The notes beneath the pieces were generated by a model. That model had not been told where the DNA came from, did no database searches, and worked only from the letters and a program-made list of their open reading frames with translations. Of a stretch of DNA of 52,445 bases, positions 1 to 7,263 are shown one piece after another. Both the position numbers and the translations under genes were made by a program. The stretch is from Patescibacteria group bacterium (GTDB lineage Bacteria > Patescibacteriota > Patescibacteriia > Magasanikbacterales > GWA2-37-8). Position 1 is the first letter of the stretch. Every line of letters starts with the position of its first letter. The stretch is from NCBI GenBank assembly GCA_028688375.1, contig JAQTYG010000007.1, positions 1 to 52,445 of the forward strand, written 5' to 3'.

Positions 1-1894
1 TCGGGCCTTCGTCTTTCTTTTCTTCAGTTTTTCCCGACGTCGAGTCGGGACCCCGACCTTCCGTCGGGGCTGTTTTCTTATTCTGTTCAGTTTGGTACAT
101 TTTCATCCCCACCGCCTGCGCCGACTTGGACAGCGCTTCACAAGCCTTTTTCATGGCCTCTACGTCATCCTTATCTTTTACTTCTTTCACCCACTTCAAA
201 CCTTCTTCCACATTTTTCTTTTCATCGGCGGTAATATCAATCTTTTTCTCTTCCACTTCTTTCATCATTTTTTCGGTGGTATAAACCATCGTATCGGCGA
301 TGTTTCTAGACTCAATCAATTCCTGTTTTTTCTTGTCTTCGGTGGCGTGCGTTTCCGCTTCTTTTTTCATTTTCTCCACTTCATCCTTGGACAAGCCGGA
401 GGACGCCTCAATGCGGATTGATTGTTCTTTGTTGGTGGCTTTGTCTTTCGCCTTCACGTTCAAAATGCCGTTGGCATCAATGTCAAAAGTCACTTCCACC
501 TGCGGGACGCCACGCGGAGCCGGCGGAATGCCGTCCAGCATAAACCGGCCGAGGGTTTTGTTGTCGCCGACCATCGGACGTTCGCCCTGCAGTACGTGAA
601 TCTCCACGCCCGGCTGATTGTCGGCCGCGGTGGAAAACACCTGCGTCTTGGAAGTCGGAATGGTAGTATTGCGCTCAATCAATTTGGTCATCACTCCGCC
701 CAGGGTCTCCAAGCCGAGCGACAATGGCGTCACATCCAAAAGCAAAATGTCTTTCACTTCGCCTTTAAGAATACCACCCTGCACGCCGGCGCCGATCGCC
801 ACCACTTCATCCGGATTGACGGTGATGTTCGGCTTCTTGCCGAAAAACTTTTCCACGGTGGATAAAACCAAAGGCATACGGGTCATACCGCCAACCAACA
901 CCACTTCGTTGATATCTTTGGTTTCCAATTTGGCGTCAGACAGAGCGTTGCGCACCGGGCCAAGAGTTTTCTCCACCAAATCACCGACCAATTCTTCCAG
1001 TTTGGCGCGGGTTAATTTCATTACCAAATGCTTCGGGCCGGATGAATCGGAAGTGATAAACGGCTGATTGATTTCTGATTCTTGCGCGGTGGACAATTCA
1101 ATCTTGGCTTTTTCCGCCGCTTCTTTGATGCGCTGAAGCGCCAGATTATCTTTGCTCAAATCAATCCCCTGGTCGCGTTTGAATTCATCCAAAATCCACT
1201 GAATCAAGACCTGGTCAAAATCATCACCGCCAAGATGGGTGTCGCCATTGGTGGAAAGCACCTGAACGTTATCCGGCGCCACTTCCAAAATGGAAATATC
1301 AAAAGTCCCGCCGCCTAAATCGTAAACGGCGATCTTCTGTTCGGTCTTTTTATCAAAGCCGTAAGCCAGAGCGGCCGCAGTCGGTTCATTGATGATGCGC
1401 AGCACGTTCAAACCGGCAATCACGCCGGCGTCTTTGGTCGCCTGGCGCTGGGAATCGTCAAAATACGCCGGCACGGTAATAACCGCGTCGGTAATTTTTT
1501 CACCCAGGCGCTCTTCCGCGTCTGATTTCATTTTGCCGAGAATCATGGCGGAAATTTCCTGCGGGCTGAACTCTTTTCCCTGAAGCACTACCTTAACACC
1601 TTCACCGGCCTGCACGATTTTGTACGGCATCAATTTCAAATCGCGTTGCACTTCGGCATCATTAAAATGACGGCCGATTAAACGCTTGATGGAATACAAA
1701 GTGTTTTCCGGGTTGGTGACGGCCTGGCGTTTGGCTAGTTGGCCGACCAGACGTTCACCGGATTTGGAGATGGCCACGATTGACGGCGTGGTCCGCGCTC
1801 CCTCTTTATTTTCCAACACCTTCGGCTGACCGCCTTCGATGATAGCCATGCAGGAATTGGTGGTACCGAGATCGATTCCTAATACTTTGCTCAT
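1..1894 (-). CDS. dnaK: Chaperone DnaK (Hsp70), 3' end beyond window
   Basis: ATP-dependent Hsp70 chaperone that binds unfolded peptides in the cytoplasm with GrpE and DnaJ. The frame opens with ATG at 1894 ([18 protein letters not shown]) and stays open to base 2, giving about 631 residues, so nearly the whole protein is present. The nucleotide-binding domain shows IDLGTTNS (residues 7-14), [12 protein letters not shown] (about 190) and [10 protein letters not shown] (about 330). The interdomain linker [12 protein letters not shown] lies near 380, followed by the substrate-binding domain and a charged disordered tail. It is the last gene of the hrcA operon in this window, 28 nt after the lipoprotein gene. 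The tail contains an in-frame palindromic repeat (33-69). No strong Shine-Dalgarno sequence is visible. Confidence 0.98.
   Translation of the reverse strand, partial: MSKVLGIDLGTTNSCMAIIEGGQPKVLENKEGARTTPSIVAISKSGERLVGQLAKRQAVTNPENTLYSIKRLIGRHFNDAEVQRDLKLMPYKIVQAGEGVKVVLQGKEFSPQEISAMILGKMKSDAEERLGEKITDAVITVPAYFDDSQRQATKDAGVIAGLNVLRIINEPTAAALAYGFDKKTEQKIAVYDLGGGTFDISILEVAPDNVQVLSTNGDTHLGGDDFDQVLIQWILDEFKRDQGIDLSKDNLALQRIKEAAEKAKIELSTAQESEINQPFITSDSSGPKHLVMKLTRAKLEELVGDLVEKTLGPVRNALSDAKLETKDINEVVLVGGMTRMPLVLSTVEKFFGKKPNITVNPDEVVAIGAGVQGGILKGEVKDILLLDVTPLSLGLETLGGVMTKLIERNTTIPTSKTQVFSTAADNQPGVEIHVLQGERPMVGDNKTLGRFMLDGIPPAPRGVPQVEVTFDIDANGILNVKAKDKATNKEQSIRIEASSGLSKDEVEKMKKEAETHATEDKKKQELIESRNIADTMVYTTEKMMKEVEEKKIDITADEKKNVEEGLKWVKEVKDKDDVEAMKKACEALSKSAQAVGMKMYQTEQNKKTAPTEGRGPDSTSGKTEEKKDEGP
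33..69. repeat. GTCGGGACCCCGAC palindromic repeat inside dnaK tail
   Basis: Two adjacent hairpins, CCCGAC/GTCGGG and CCCCGAC/GTCGGGG, joined by the core GTCGGGACCCCGACC. The same core and architecture recur at 30776-30840 in non-coding DNA. Here it is translated in frame within the hydrophilic DnaK C-terminus. Confidence 0.8.
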
Positions 1895-1921
1895 ATATAA
1901 AAAATAATTATTATATATTGA

Positions 1922-2467
1922 TTAAATCTTGTTAAAATCCTCCTGCGAAATTGACCAGTCAACTTTTTTTATTTCTGTAAACTGTTCCAAATTTTTCTCA
2001 ACGAATGGCTGCCAGGTGCAAAGATAGATTGAAACACCGGCCCAGCCGTCGGTCGGTTTAATATATGCAGTGCCGCTCGCCACTTTGATATAACCTACGG
2101 TATCAGCTAAATTAGGAGAAAAACCGGCTTCTATCGCGGCCCGCCTTATTGTTTCATTAATAAGAGCGCTTCGTGAAAAATTGCCGCCAAAATATCCGAA
2201 CGAAGATGTTACCATCTTGGTCAATGAATTTTTGTAACCCGCGCTATCCATGTCAGCTCCGTTGCAGTATTTCAGTTTATCGTCCGGGCCGTTTGGCGAC
2301 ACAAAATATGAAATGTTGACGTCAACCGAAGCATCGAGCTTGGCCGTCGCAACGGCTTTTTTTTGTTCCGCCGTCATACCGGAACTGTCTCTGGCGGTAT
2401 TAGCGCAGCCAAAACCGGTGAAAATTAAAACGCTTACGACCGCTACCGCAAGAAATATTTTTTGCAT
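1922..2467 (-). CDS. Putative lipoprotein in the heat-shock operon
   Basis: A 181-residue protein of unknown function. It begins with a lipoprotein signal: basic start MQK, a hydrophobic stretch, and the lipobox FTGFGC with Cys at about residue 21, so it is probably lipid-anchored outside the membrane. The mature part has three further cysteines (KYC, LC, and the lipidated one aside) and no family I recognise. It sits 11 nt after the NUDIX-GrpE gene and 28 nt before dnaK on the same strand, so it is likely co-transcribed under HrcA control. A lipoprotein between grpE and dnaK is not the usual arrangement. Function cannot be inferred beyond envelope location. Confidence 0.85.
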   Translation of the reverse strand: MQKIFLAVAVVSVLIFTGFGCANTARDSSGMTAEQKKAVATAKLDASVDVNISYFVSPNGPDDKLKYCNGADMDSAGYKNSLTKMVTSSFGYFGGNFSRSALINETIRRAAIEAGFSPNLADTVGYIKVASGTAYIKPTDGWAGVSIYLCTWQPFVEKNLEQFTEIKKVDWSISQEDFNKI

Positions 2468-2478
2468 ATAAATTAAAT

Positions 2479-3363
2479 TTATTTTGCAACGATAACTTTA
2501 GCCGCTTTAATCACCCGGCCACCCATGGTATAGCCGCCGGAAATCTCTCTAATTATTTCATCTTCCTCGGCGTTATCGGACGGCTCGTGGCCGACCGCTT
2601 CGTGCAATTCCGGATTAAACTTTTCACCCACGGTTTTTATTTCTTCCACGCCGTGATTTTTTAAAATATCGGCAAATTGTTTGAGGACATGTTTTACTCC
2701 ATCCATCCAAGCGTCTGGATTCCCGCCTTCGCGGGAATGACAAGTAACGGCCGTTTTCAAGTGTTCATACACCGGAATAAACTCCTCCAAAATCTGCTGT
2801 TCGCTCATTTGCGCCCACTCGGCCCGGCGCGTAGCGGTTTCTTTTTGTAAATTTTGATAATCAGCCAGCGCTCTGTGCCAATTAGTTTTGTATTCTTCCG
2901 CCGTACCGCCGTTATTCTTTTCAAAATGTTTAATGAAATTATTCAGCGTCGTGCCGGTAAACGGGTCAATTTTATATTTCTTATCCGCCAAAACTTCTTT
3001 CGGATCCACCCAAACCCATTCACTCATCTCATCGCTGGCCTTTAATTCTCCACCGCACATGTGCGCGGCAAAATCCAAGAAAATAAAATGGGCCTGGCGG
3101 TGAAAAAACTTCGGCGCAATGGCTTCCTGAAAACCAAGATACTCCACCCGGTCAACCTCTAAACCGGTCTCTTCCATCACTTCACGCTTGTTGGCATCCT
3201 CGCAGGTTTCGCCCAGCTCCACGTGTCCGCCGGGAATATGCCAGCGCTCGCCCCACTTGGGCGAACGAACCAACAGTACCTGGCCCTCGTCGTTGTAAAT
3301 CAACGTGCCGACAGTCGGCTCGGGATAGGTTTGCTTCCATTCAGGATTATATTCAGCCGGCAT
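2479..3363 (-). CDS. grpE: NUDIX hydrolase-GrpE fusion protein
   Basis: A 294-residue two-domain protein. Residues 1-145 form a NUDIX domain with the full box GHVELGETC...REVMEETGL (pattern G-x5-E-x7-R-E-x2-E-E-x-G). Residues 150-294 are GrpE, the nucleotide exchange factor of DnaK: a coiled-coil start (ALADYQNLQKE), then NHGVEEI, FNPELHEAV and the C-terminal GGYTMGGRVIKAAKVIVAK. Both parts are in one uninterrupted frame, starting 4 nt after hrcA. NUDIX enzymes hydrolyse nucleoside diphosphates linked to another moiety; the substrate is unknown here. A 26-bp genomic repeat is inserted in frame at the end of the GrpE coiled coil, adding about ten residues (CHSREGGNPD). GrpE identity is strong; the reason for the fusion is unknown. 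Confidence 0.93.
   Translation of the reverse strand: MPAEYNPEWKQTYPEPTVGTLIYNDEGQVLLVRSPKWGERWHIPGGHVELGETCEDANKREVMEETGLEVDRVEYLGFQEAIAPKFFHRQAHFIFLDFAAHMCGGELKASDEMSEWVWVDPKEVLADKKYKIDPFTGTTLNNFIKHFEKNNGGTAEEYKTNWHRALADYQNLQKETATRRAEWAQMSEQQILEEFIPVYEHLKTAVTCHSREGGNPDAWMDGVKHVLKQFADILKNHGVEEIKTVGEKFNPELHEAVGHEPSDNAEEDEIIREISGGYTMGGRVIKAAKVIVAK
2717..2742. repeat. 26-bp palindromic repeat (family R1) within grpE
   Basis: Hairpin TTCCCGC/GCGGGAA with 5' GGA and 3' TGACA flanks. Near-identical copies lie at 32566-32591, 43053-43078 and 43288-43313 (loop base C or T varies). This copy is coding and read on the minus strand. Confidence 0.9.
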
Positions 3364-3367
3364 AAAA

Positions 3368-4054
3368 TTACATTAATTCTTTAACGCGGTTCATTAACGC
3401 GTAGTTGCGGGAATAATCCATGCGCATCGGCCCGATCATTACCAGCAGACTGCCCTCGTCGCGATTGAACGCCAGCGCGGCCAGCATATTGCCGAAATCG
3501 TGTTCTTTGCCCAATAAAAATTTCGGCATATCATAAAACCCATCGTCTTCAAAAAACTGATTTAAACACTGGTCGCAGTGATCCAAAATTTGCGACAGGT
3601 CAGCCACCAGCTCCAAAGCGCGGAACTCGGGTTTGGCGAACAAATTGGACAGGCCGGCGAAATATACTTTATTCGGAGACGGCGCAAAAAAAACCGTTTC
3701 TCCCGAGAGCTCCGCCAGCGTTCTGGCCAAATGTTTGTATTGAAGCTCCGGATCGGTCGCCTCTTTCAAACTCATACCGAGAACATCGTTGTCTTTTTTA
3801 GAAATTTTAGCTTTGGCCAAATCCAAATTTTTCAAATAAAACCGATAACCCTTTTCCGTCGGCACTCGGCCGGCGCTGGTATGCGGATGCGTCAGATAGC
3901 CTTCTTCCTCCAAGGCGCGCAAATCGTTGCGGATGGTCGCCTCGCTCCAATCCAAGCCCGCTTCGGAAATTAAAAACCGAGAACCGATGGGTTCGGCCGT
4001 GGTGATGTGACTTTCAATCACTAAATTTAGAAGTTGTTTTTGACGTTCGTTCAT
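3368..4054 (-). CDS. hrcA: Heat-inducible transcription repressor HrcA (short form)
   Basis: Repressor of class I heat-shock genes that binds CIRCE and needs GroEL for activity in known species. At 228 residues it is clearly shorter than the usual ~340. The N-terminal winged helix is well conserved (MNERQKQLLNLVIE, ATIRNDLRALEEEGYL, HTSAGRVPTEKGYRFYL); the C-terminal domain is reduced but ends with the typical GPMRMDYSRNYALMNRV. It is the first gene of the operon with grpE and dnaK. A perfect CIRCE-like operator lies 10 nt upstream, overlapping the -10 box, so it very likely represses its own operon. Confidence 0.95.
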   Translation of the reverse strand: MNERQKQLLNLVIESHITTAEPIGSRFLISEAGLDWSEATIRNDLRALEEEGYLTHPHTSAGRVPTEKGYRFYLKNLDLAKAKISKKDNDVLGMSLKEATDPELQYKHLARTLAELSGETVFFAPSPNKVYFAGLSNLFAKPEFRALELVADLSQILDHCDQCLNQFFEDDGFYDMPKFLLGKEHDFGNMLAALAFNRDEGSLLVMIGPMRMDYSRNYALMNRVKELM

Positions 4055-4064
4055 ACCCTGTATT

Positions 4065-4091
4065 TTATCACTCTACTGCTTTGAGTGATAA
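4065..4091. promoter_or_regulatory. CIRCE operator
   Basis: Perfect inverted repeat TTATCACTC-N9-GAGTGATAA. The consensus is TTAGCACTC-N9-GAGTGCTAA, so one symmetric position differs in each arm while the 9-bp spacer is kept. It overlaps the hrcA -10 box and is therefore placed to block initiation. Confidence 0.95.
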
Positions 4092-4118
4092 TATACCAGA
4101 GCTTATCCACAGTGTCAA
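4090..4118 (-). promoter_or_regulatory. hrcA operon promoter
   Basis: Minus-strand -35 TTGACA (4118-4113), 17-bp spacer ending in TGG, -10 TATATT (4095-4090). This is a near-consensus housekeeping sigma promoter. The predicted leader before the hrcA start is about 28-30 nt and contains the CIRCE arms. Confidence 0.92.
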
Positions 4119-4159
4119 CCCCTCACTCAGCCCCGCATTTTGCGGGGCTGAGTGAGGGG
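4119..4159. repeat. CCCTCACTC palindrome (family R3) next to hrcA -35
   Basis: Perfect 19-bp hairpin with arms CCCCTCACTCAGCCCCGCA and TGCGGGGCTGAGTGAGGGG and a 3-nt loop. It abuts the -35 box of the hrcA promoter. No T-run follows, so it is not a standard terminator. Related structures lie at 11882-12007, 24842-24993 and 25476-25517. Confidence 0.88.
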
Positions 4160-4182
4160 CCGGGACCCCTTCATGGAAACAA

Positions 4183-4212
4183 TCAAAAACCCCCATTTCT
4201 GGGGGTCTTTAT
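4183..4212 (-). terminator. Rho-independent terminator of the cyclophilin-YidC-SPFH operon
   Basis: Hairpin CCCCCA-gaaa-TGGGGG followed on the minus strand by TTTTT; located just after the SPFH gene. Confidence 0.9.
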
Positions 4213-4227
4213 TTTATTTCTTCTTCG

Positions 4228-4809
4228 TTATTCCTTATTACCGCTGATTATCTGTATTTCGCTTAACAGCACGTTTTCCACATAAATACCGCGCGGGTAA
4301 AAAATGCTTTCCAATTCATGTTTCAGTTGTTCCTCCACTTCATCGCGCCGAGCGCCGATAATATCTTGATAATTAAAGCGGGAGAACACCATGCGCACGC
4401 GGCTGCGAATGGTCGGCCGAACAATTTTTTCCACAAAATCTTCGCCGATGGTTTGCCAAATTGACGGTACCTGATGGACGTCTAAACGAAGCAAAATCGT
4501 CCCCTCCACGCCCACGCGCTTGTTGTCCAAAGTAATAGCGGCAATCGGAATATCGCCCAAGGCGCGCGCCAGTTCCACGTTAAATTGTCGGTTGACACTG
4601 TACTCCAATGTTTGAGTGTTGAACAATTTGGCTTTCTGCCAAAAAGGAATTTTTAAATGTAAGCCCGGAGTTAATACTTTTTTCAAAACACCGCGGCCCA
4701 TATCATAAACGCAAGCCACATAACCGGGCGGCACGTGAATAAAAAAGCCCTTGAGGACGTCCTCGACCACGAATGAATACATTAATTTGTCCAGTGAATC
4801 TCCAGCCAT
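4228..4809 (-). CDS. SPFH/Band 7 (prohibitin-like) domain protein
   Basis: A 193-residue protein with an SPFH/Band 7 domain over residues ~18-190. Recognisable parts are HVPPGYVACVYDMGRG, VLTPGLHLKIPFWQKAKLFNTQTLEY, a middle VEGTILLRLD, and the helical REEVEEQL-like stretch (ARRDEVEEQLKHELESI) ending in VENVLLSEIQI. SPFH proteins assemble into membrane-associated rings that often modulate proteases or membrane domains. Unlike typical stomatins and prohibitins it lacks an N-terminal transmembrane helix. It starts 1 nt after the YidC-like gene, so translation is probably coupled and the two products may act together at the membrane. The specific partner is not known. Confidence 0.88.
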   Translation of the reverse strand: MAGDSLDKLMYSFVVEDVLKGFFIHVPPGYVACVYDMGRGVLKKVLTPGLHLKIPFWQKAKLFNTQTLEYSVNRQFNVELARALGDIPIAAITLDNKRVGVEGTILLRLDVHQVPSIWQTIGEDFVEKIVRPTIRSRVRMVFSRFNYQDIIGARRDEVEEQLKHELESIFYPRGIYVENVLLSEIQIISGNKE

Positions 4810-4810
4810 A

Positions 4811-5530
4811 TTAAGGGTGTTTTACCGCATTTTCCGGCTCTTTGGGAGCGGGAAAAATAATCCATCTGATGAAGGCCAATGTATCAGAAAAGACCATACT
4901 TGTCAAGATGAAGAGAGACTTGGCCATCGGCAAAATCCAGAGGGCGACAAAAACAAAAAGCGGAAATAAAACGAGAAAAATCGCCTCGGATTTTTCCCAT
5001 TTTTTGTCGGTGAATTTTTCCAAAAAAATAGAGACGAGGAGATAAGCGGCGCAAATACCGGCCCACAACGCGTCGTGATATACCCCGATGTTGTGCCCGA
5101 AGAAAATATTATTTATCGCGCCCGGGAAACTGACGGTGCCATAAAGCACTTTGACCAGTCGTTCGCCGAAAATACCGCTAATGAAAACTTGATACAACAA
5201 AATTAAAACCAGAAGCTGGATGCCCAGCACCGTGACTTTGGCCCAAGGAGAAATCCGGTTGGCGCGCATAATGCGCCGATATTCCTCGTTCTGCGCCACC
5301 CGATCATTTTTGAACGACTCCGCGGTTTTTTGCGCCTCTTGTTCAATCTTTTTTTGTCGCGCGCTATCGCGCTGAGCGATTAAGGATAACGGTAAAAGAA
5401 CCAAACGTAAACAAACGGTCAAAATGATCACCGCCCAGCCCATGTTCTGTCCGGCTAAACTGTTGTAGATCCAAACCAGCGCGTTTAAAAGCGGCTGATA
5501 CAGGAAACTAAACCAAAAGACGGCTAGCAT
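4811..5530 (-). CDS. yidC: YidC/Oxa1-family membrane protein insertase
   Basis: A 239-residue polytopic protein. About five hydrophobic segments can be seen (residues ~1-22, 28-55, 100-125, 150-172, 185-230). The segment VIILTVCLRLVLLPLSL carries the arginine typical of the YidC/Oxa1 hydrophilic groove, followed by a charged cytoplasmic loop (QRDSARQKKIEQEAQK). The large periplasmic domain of proteobacterial YidC is absent, as in Gram-positive-type YidC. It would insert membrane proteins, alone or with Sec. The gene lies 6 nt after a cyclophilin lipoprotein and directly before an SPFH gene, suggesting an envelope-biogenesis operon. Similarity is moderate, so the call rests on topology plus the Arg motif. 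Confidence 0.82.
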   Translation of the reverse strand: MLAVFWFSFLYQPLLNALVWIYNSLAGQNMGWAVIILTVCLRLVLLPLSLIAQRDSARQKKIEQEAQKTAESFKNDRVAQNEEYRRIMRANRISPWAKVTVLGIQLLVLILLYQVFISGIFGERLVKVLYGTVSFPGAINNIFFGHNIGVYHDALWAGICAAYLLVSIFLEKFTDKKWEKSEAIFLVLFPLFVFVALWILPMAKSLFILTSMVFSDTLAFIRWIIFPAPKEPENAVKHP

Positions 5531-5536
5531 AATTTT

Positions 5537-6301
5537 TTATTTTTCGTAAAGTTCAACACTCAAAATTTTAACCGGCGTAACCGGGCTGGAACTTTCTCCG
5601 GAAGCGCCCGCCGTGACCGGCGCTTGAGCGATTTTGTCCACCACTTCCAATCCTTGAATCACGTACCCGAAAATAACGTAATTTTTCGGCAAGGCGTAAT
5701 CTTGGTGCATGATAAAAAATTGGCTACCGTTGGTGTTCGGGCCGGAATTGGCCATGGCCATGGTACCGCGGGTGTATTCCCCGTCAAACGGTTCATCGGC
5801 AAACTGGTAACCCGGACCGCCGGTACCGTTGCCCAATGGGTCTCCGCCTTGAATCATAAAACCTTTTATCACCCGATGAAAAATCGTATTATCATAAAAC
5901 TTCTTAGCCGCCAAAGTGATGAAATTATTAACCGTAATCGGAGTCTTGTCGGCGGTAAATTCCACGGTCATATCGCCGGCGTCGGTTTTAAGCACGGCGT
6001 AATATTTTTTTGTTTTATCGATTACCATAGTTTGCGTGTTATTAGTTGCCCCGGCGGTTAAATCGTCGGCGGCGGATTTTTGTTGCAATACCGGCGAAGC
6101 CTCGCCCGGTTTGGCGATGCCGTTAGCGACTTCATCCAAACGGCCTTCCAGTACTTTTTGGCTGTCGGAAAAATCGGCGGATACCTCGTCGCTGGTGGCC
6201 GGCACACCCGGGGTTTGGTAATCCCCGCTAAACAAGCTACAACCGGAAAAAAACAGCAAAGCCGTAAACAATAACAATGCTCTAAAATAGCGCATAGTCA
6301 C
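5537..6301 (-). CDS. Peptidyl-prolyl cis-trans isomerase, cyclophilin-type lipoprotein
   Basis: A 254-residue protein with a lipoprotein signal (lipobox LFFSGC, Cys about residue 21), a ~60-residue low-complexity spacer and a cyclophilin domain (~100-254). Cyclophilin motifs seen are VNNFITLAAKKFYDNTIFHRVIKGFMIQGG in parts (FHRVI, MIQGGDP), GNGTGGPGYQFADE, MANSGPNTNGSQFFI and NYVIFGYVIQGLEVV. It catalyses proline isomerisation of exported proteins while tethered to the outer face of the membrane. It leads the operon with the YidC-like and SPFH genes. Confidence 0.95.
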   Translation of the reverse strand: MTMRYFRALLLFTALLFFSGCSLFSGDYQTPGVPATSDEVSADFSDSQKVLEGRLDEVANGIAKPGEASPVLQQKSAADDLTAGATNNTQTMVIDKTKKYYAVLKTDAGDMTVEFTADKTPITVNNFITLAAKKFYDNTIFHRVIKGFMIQGGDPLGNGTGGPGYQFADEPFDGEYTRGTMAMANSGPNTNGSQFFIMHQDYALPKNYVIFGYVIQGLEVVDKIAQAPVTAGASGESSSPVTPVKILSVELYEK

Positions 6302-6365
6302 TAAAAAATACGTAAATTAGGTTCGCTTATCTAATATAATAGCTTAAATAAGCAAAAAAGAAAAG

Positions 6366-6432
6366 CCCGGTAGAATGCCTTCGGCCTCTACCGGGGAAAC
6401 CCGGCAAAGTACCGTTAGAGATTCTACCGGGG
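6366..6432 (-). terminator. Terminator with two alternative 5' arms
   Basis: On the minus strand the distal arm ATTCTACCGGG (6376-6366), followed by CTTTTCTTTTTT, can pair with CCCGGTAGAG (6395-6386, loop GCCGAAGGC) or with the upstream perfect match CCCGGTAGAAT (6431-6421). It ends the GC-rich gene at 6462-6863. The two competing pairings could merely be a duplicated arm. Confidence 0.8.
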
Positions 6433-6461
6433 TTGCTAACCGCCCGTTTTTCTGCATGCGC

Positions 6462-6863
6462 TCACACCATTCCCTTCCTTCTCAGCCTCTGGCTGACGCC
6501 GCGTTTGCTCTCGTGGACGCATCGGTCATGACCTCCGGCCCAGCGGTCGCGCACCCTTTTGGGCAACGGCAGATGGCGCCTGGTGGCGCGGAGCTGTTTG
6601 AGAGCATCGATCACTTCTCCGGCGGGGATCCAGCCTTCAACGATGAAGGCCGCGAGTTCTCCCCAGAGCTCCGACAAAACATCCGAATGGACCGAGAGCG
6701 ACGGAGCTTTAGGGTGGGACGAGGCCCGAGCCAGGAGCTCGCGCAGCACCCCCCTGGCGCTGGTCTCGTCAAGCAGATGGTTGCGGATGTCGTCCCTGAC
6801 CGCAAACCACCAAGCATGAGGACTGCCCAGAACACTAACCGAGATACCCACAAACGTCGCCAT
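6462..6863 (-). CDS. Hypothetical protein, GC-rich orphan cassette 1
   Basis: A 133-residue protein I do not recognise. No signal peptide or membrane segment is visible; it is rich in Trp, Arg and Leu, and residues ~20-90 look helical. The minus strand is chosen because ATG at 6863 is preceded at 6 nt by a perfect Shine-Dalgarno AAAGGAGG, by a promoter (6945-6973), and followed by a terminator; overlapping plus-strand frames have none of these. GC content and codon choice are far above those of the neighbours, suggesting foreign origin or a special expression class. It resembles the units at 11535, 12108 and 13134 in organisation, not in sequence. Confidence 0.72.
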   Translation of the reverse strand: MATFVGISVSVLGSPHAWWFAVRDDIRNHLLDETSARGVLRELLARASSHPKAPSLSVHSDVLSELWGELAAFIVEGWIPAGEVIDALKQLRATRRHLPLPKRVRDRWAGGHDRCVHESKRGVSQRLRRKGMV

Positions 6864-6944
6864 TTTTTGCCTCCTTTCTGGCGGACGGTTAAACGCCTGA
6901 CGCGCAGAATTACGCGTTTCGGCGCGAGAAAAAGAACCACCTAT

Positions 6945-6973
6945 AATTTACCACTTTTTTGACCTGGTTGAAA
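6945..6973 (-). promoter_or_regulatory. Promoter of orphan cassette 1
   Basis: Minus-strand TTTCAA (6973-6968), 17-bp spacer ending TGG, TAAATT (6950-6945). The -35 box is weak but the extended -10 TGG matches other promoters here. Confidence 0.6.
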
Positions 6974-6983
6974 GATTAAAACA

Positions 6984-7008
6984 AAAAATTCCTTTTTAGG
7001 GAATTTTT
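6984..7008 (-). terminator. Terminator after the tRNA-Ser region
   Basis: Hairpin AAAAATTCC/GGAATTTTT with a T-run on both strands; on the minus strand it closes the gatC-to-tRNA-Ser transcription unit. Confidence 0.75.
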
Positions 7009-7010
7009 AC

Positions 7011-7128
7011 GCGGAGAGAGAGGGATTCGCGTCCTGGGTGCCCGAAAATATGCCACTGGCATATTTTCGTCATCTCGGCTTCGCCCTACGGGCTCGCCTC
7101 ATTCGCACCCTTCGAATCCCTCTCTTTC
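7011..7128. repeat. Palindromic cassette carrying copies of the tRNA-Ser 3' end
   Basis: The sequence GCGGAGAGAGAGGGATTCG at 7011-7029 is identical to 7178-7196, the 3' end of tRNA-Ser including the discriminator base. An inverted copy, CGAATCCCTCTCTTTC, lies at 7113-7128. Between the arms lie GGGTGC/GCACCC and a 25-bp palindrome (GAAAATATGCCA/TGGCATATTTTC, 7044-7068). The whole can fold into one long hairpin. No open frame is evident. Confidence 0.82.
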
Positions 7129-7136
7129 TACACAAC

Positions 7137-7176
7137 CGTTAACAAAGCACCGCCTTAAGGCGGTGCTTTGTTAACG
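7137..7176. repeat. Perfect 40-bp palindrome / tRNA-Ser terminator
   Basis: Left half CGTTAACAAAGCACCGCCTT, right half its exact complement. It begins 2 nt after the tRNA-Ser 3' end. With its TTTGTT arm it could terminate transcription in either direction. Confidence 0.9.
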
Positions 7177-7178
7177 AG

Positions 7179-7263
7179 CGGAGAGAGAGGGATTCGAACC
7201 CTCGATACCTTGCGGTATACATGCTTTCCAAGCATGCGCCATCGACCACTAGGCGACCTCTCC
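7179..7263 (-). tRNA. tRNA-Ser (anticodon GGA)
   Basis: Class II tRNA of 85 nt. Acceptor GGAGAGG pairs with TCTCTCC, discriminator G. The anticodon arm GCATGC-TTGGAAA-GCATG-type stem-loop reads GGA. The long variable arm is TATACCGCAAGGTATC and the T-arm GAGGG-TTCGAAT-CCCTC. CCA is not encoded. Its first 15 nt overlap the end of the GIY-YIG frame. Confidence 0.95.

Noticed and set aside
4119-4159. Rho-independent terminator
   Set aside because: The hairpin has no T-run on either strand, a true terminator lies 24 bp away, and the same arms recur beside promoters.
6375-6962. A long plus-strand open frame (195 codons) opposite the cassette 1 gene
   Set aside because: No ribosome binding site or promoter; it crosses the promoter and terminator of the minus-strand gene. 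It is a GC-rich shadow frame.
7011-7128. A second tRNA-Ser gene
   Set aside because: Only the 3' end sequence is present; there is no anticodon or D-arm and no acceptor partner.
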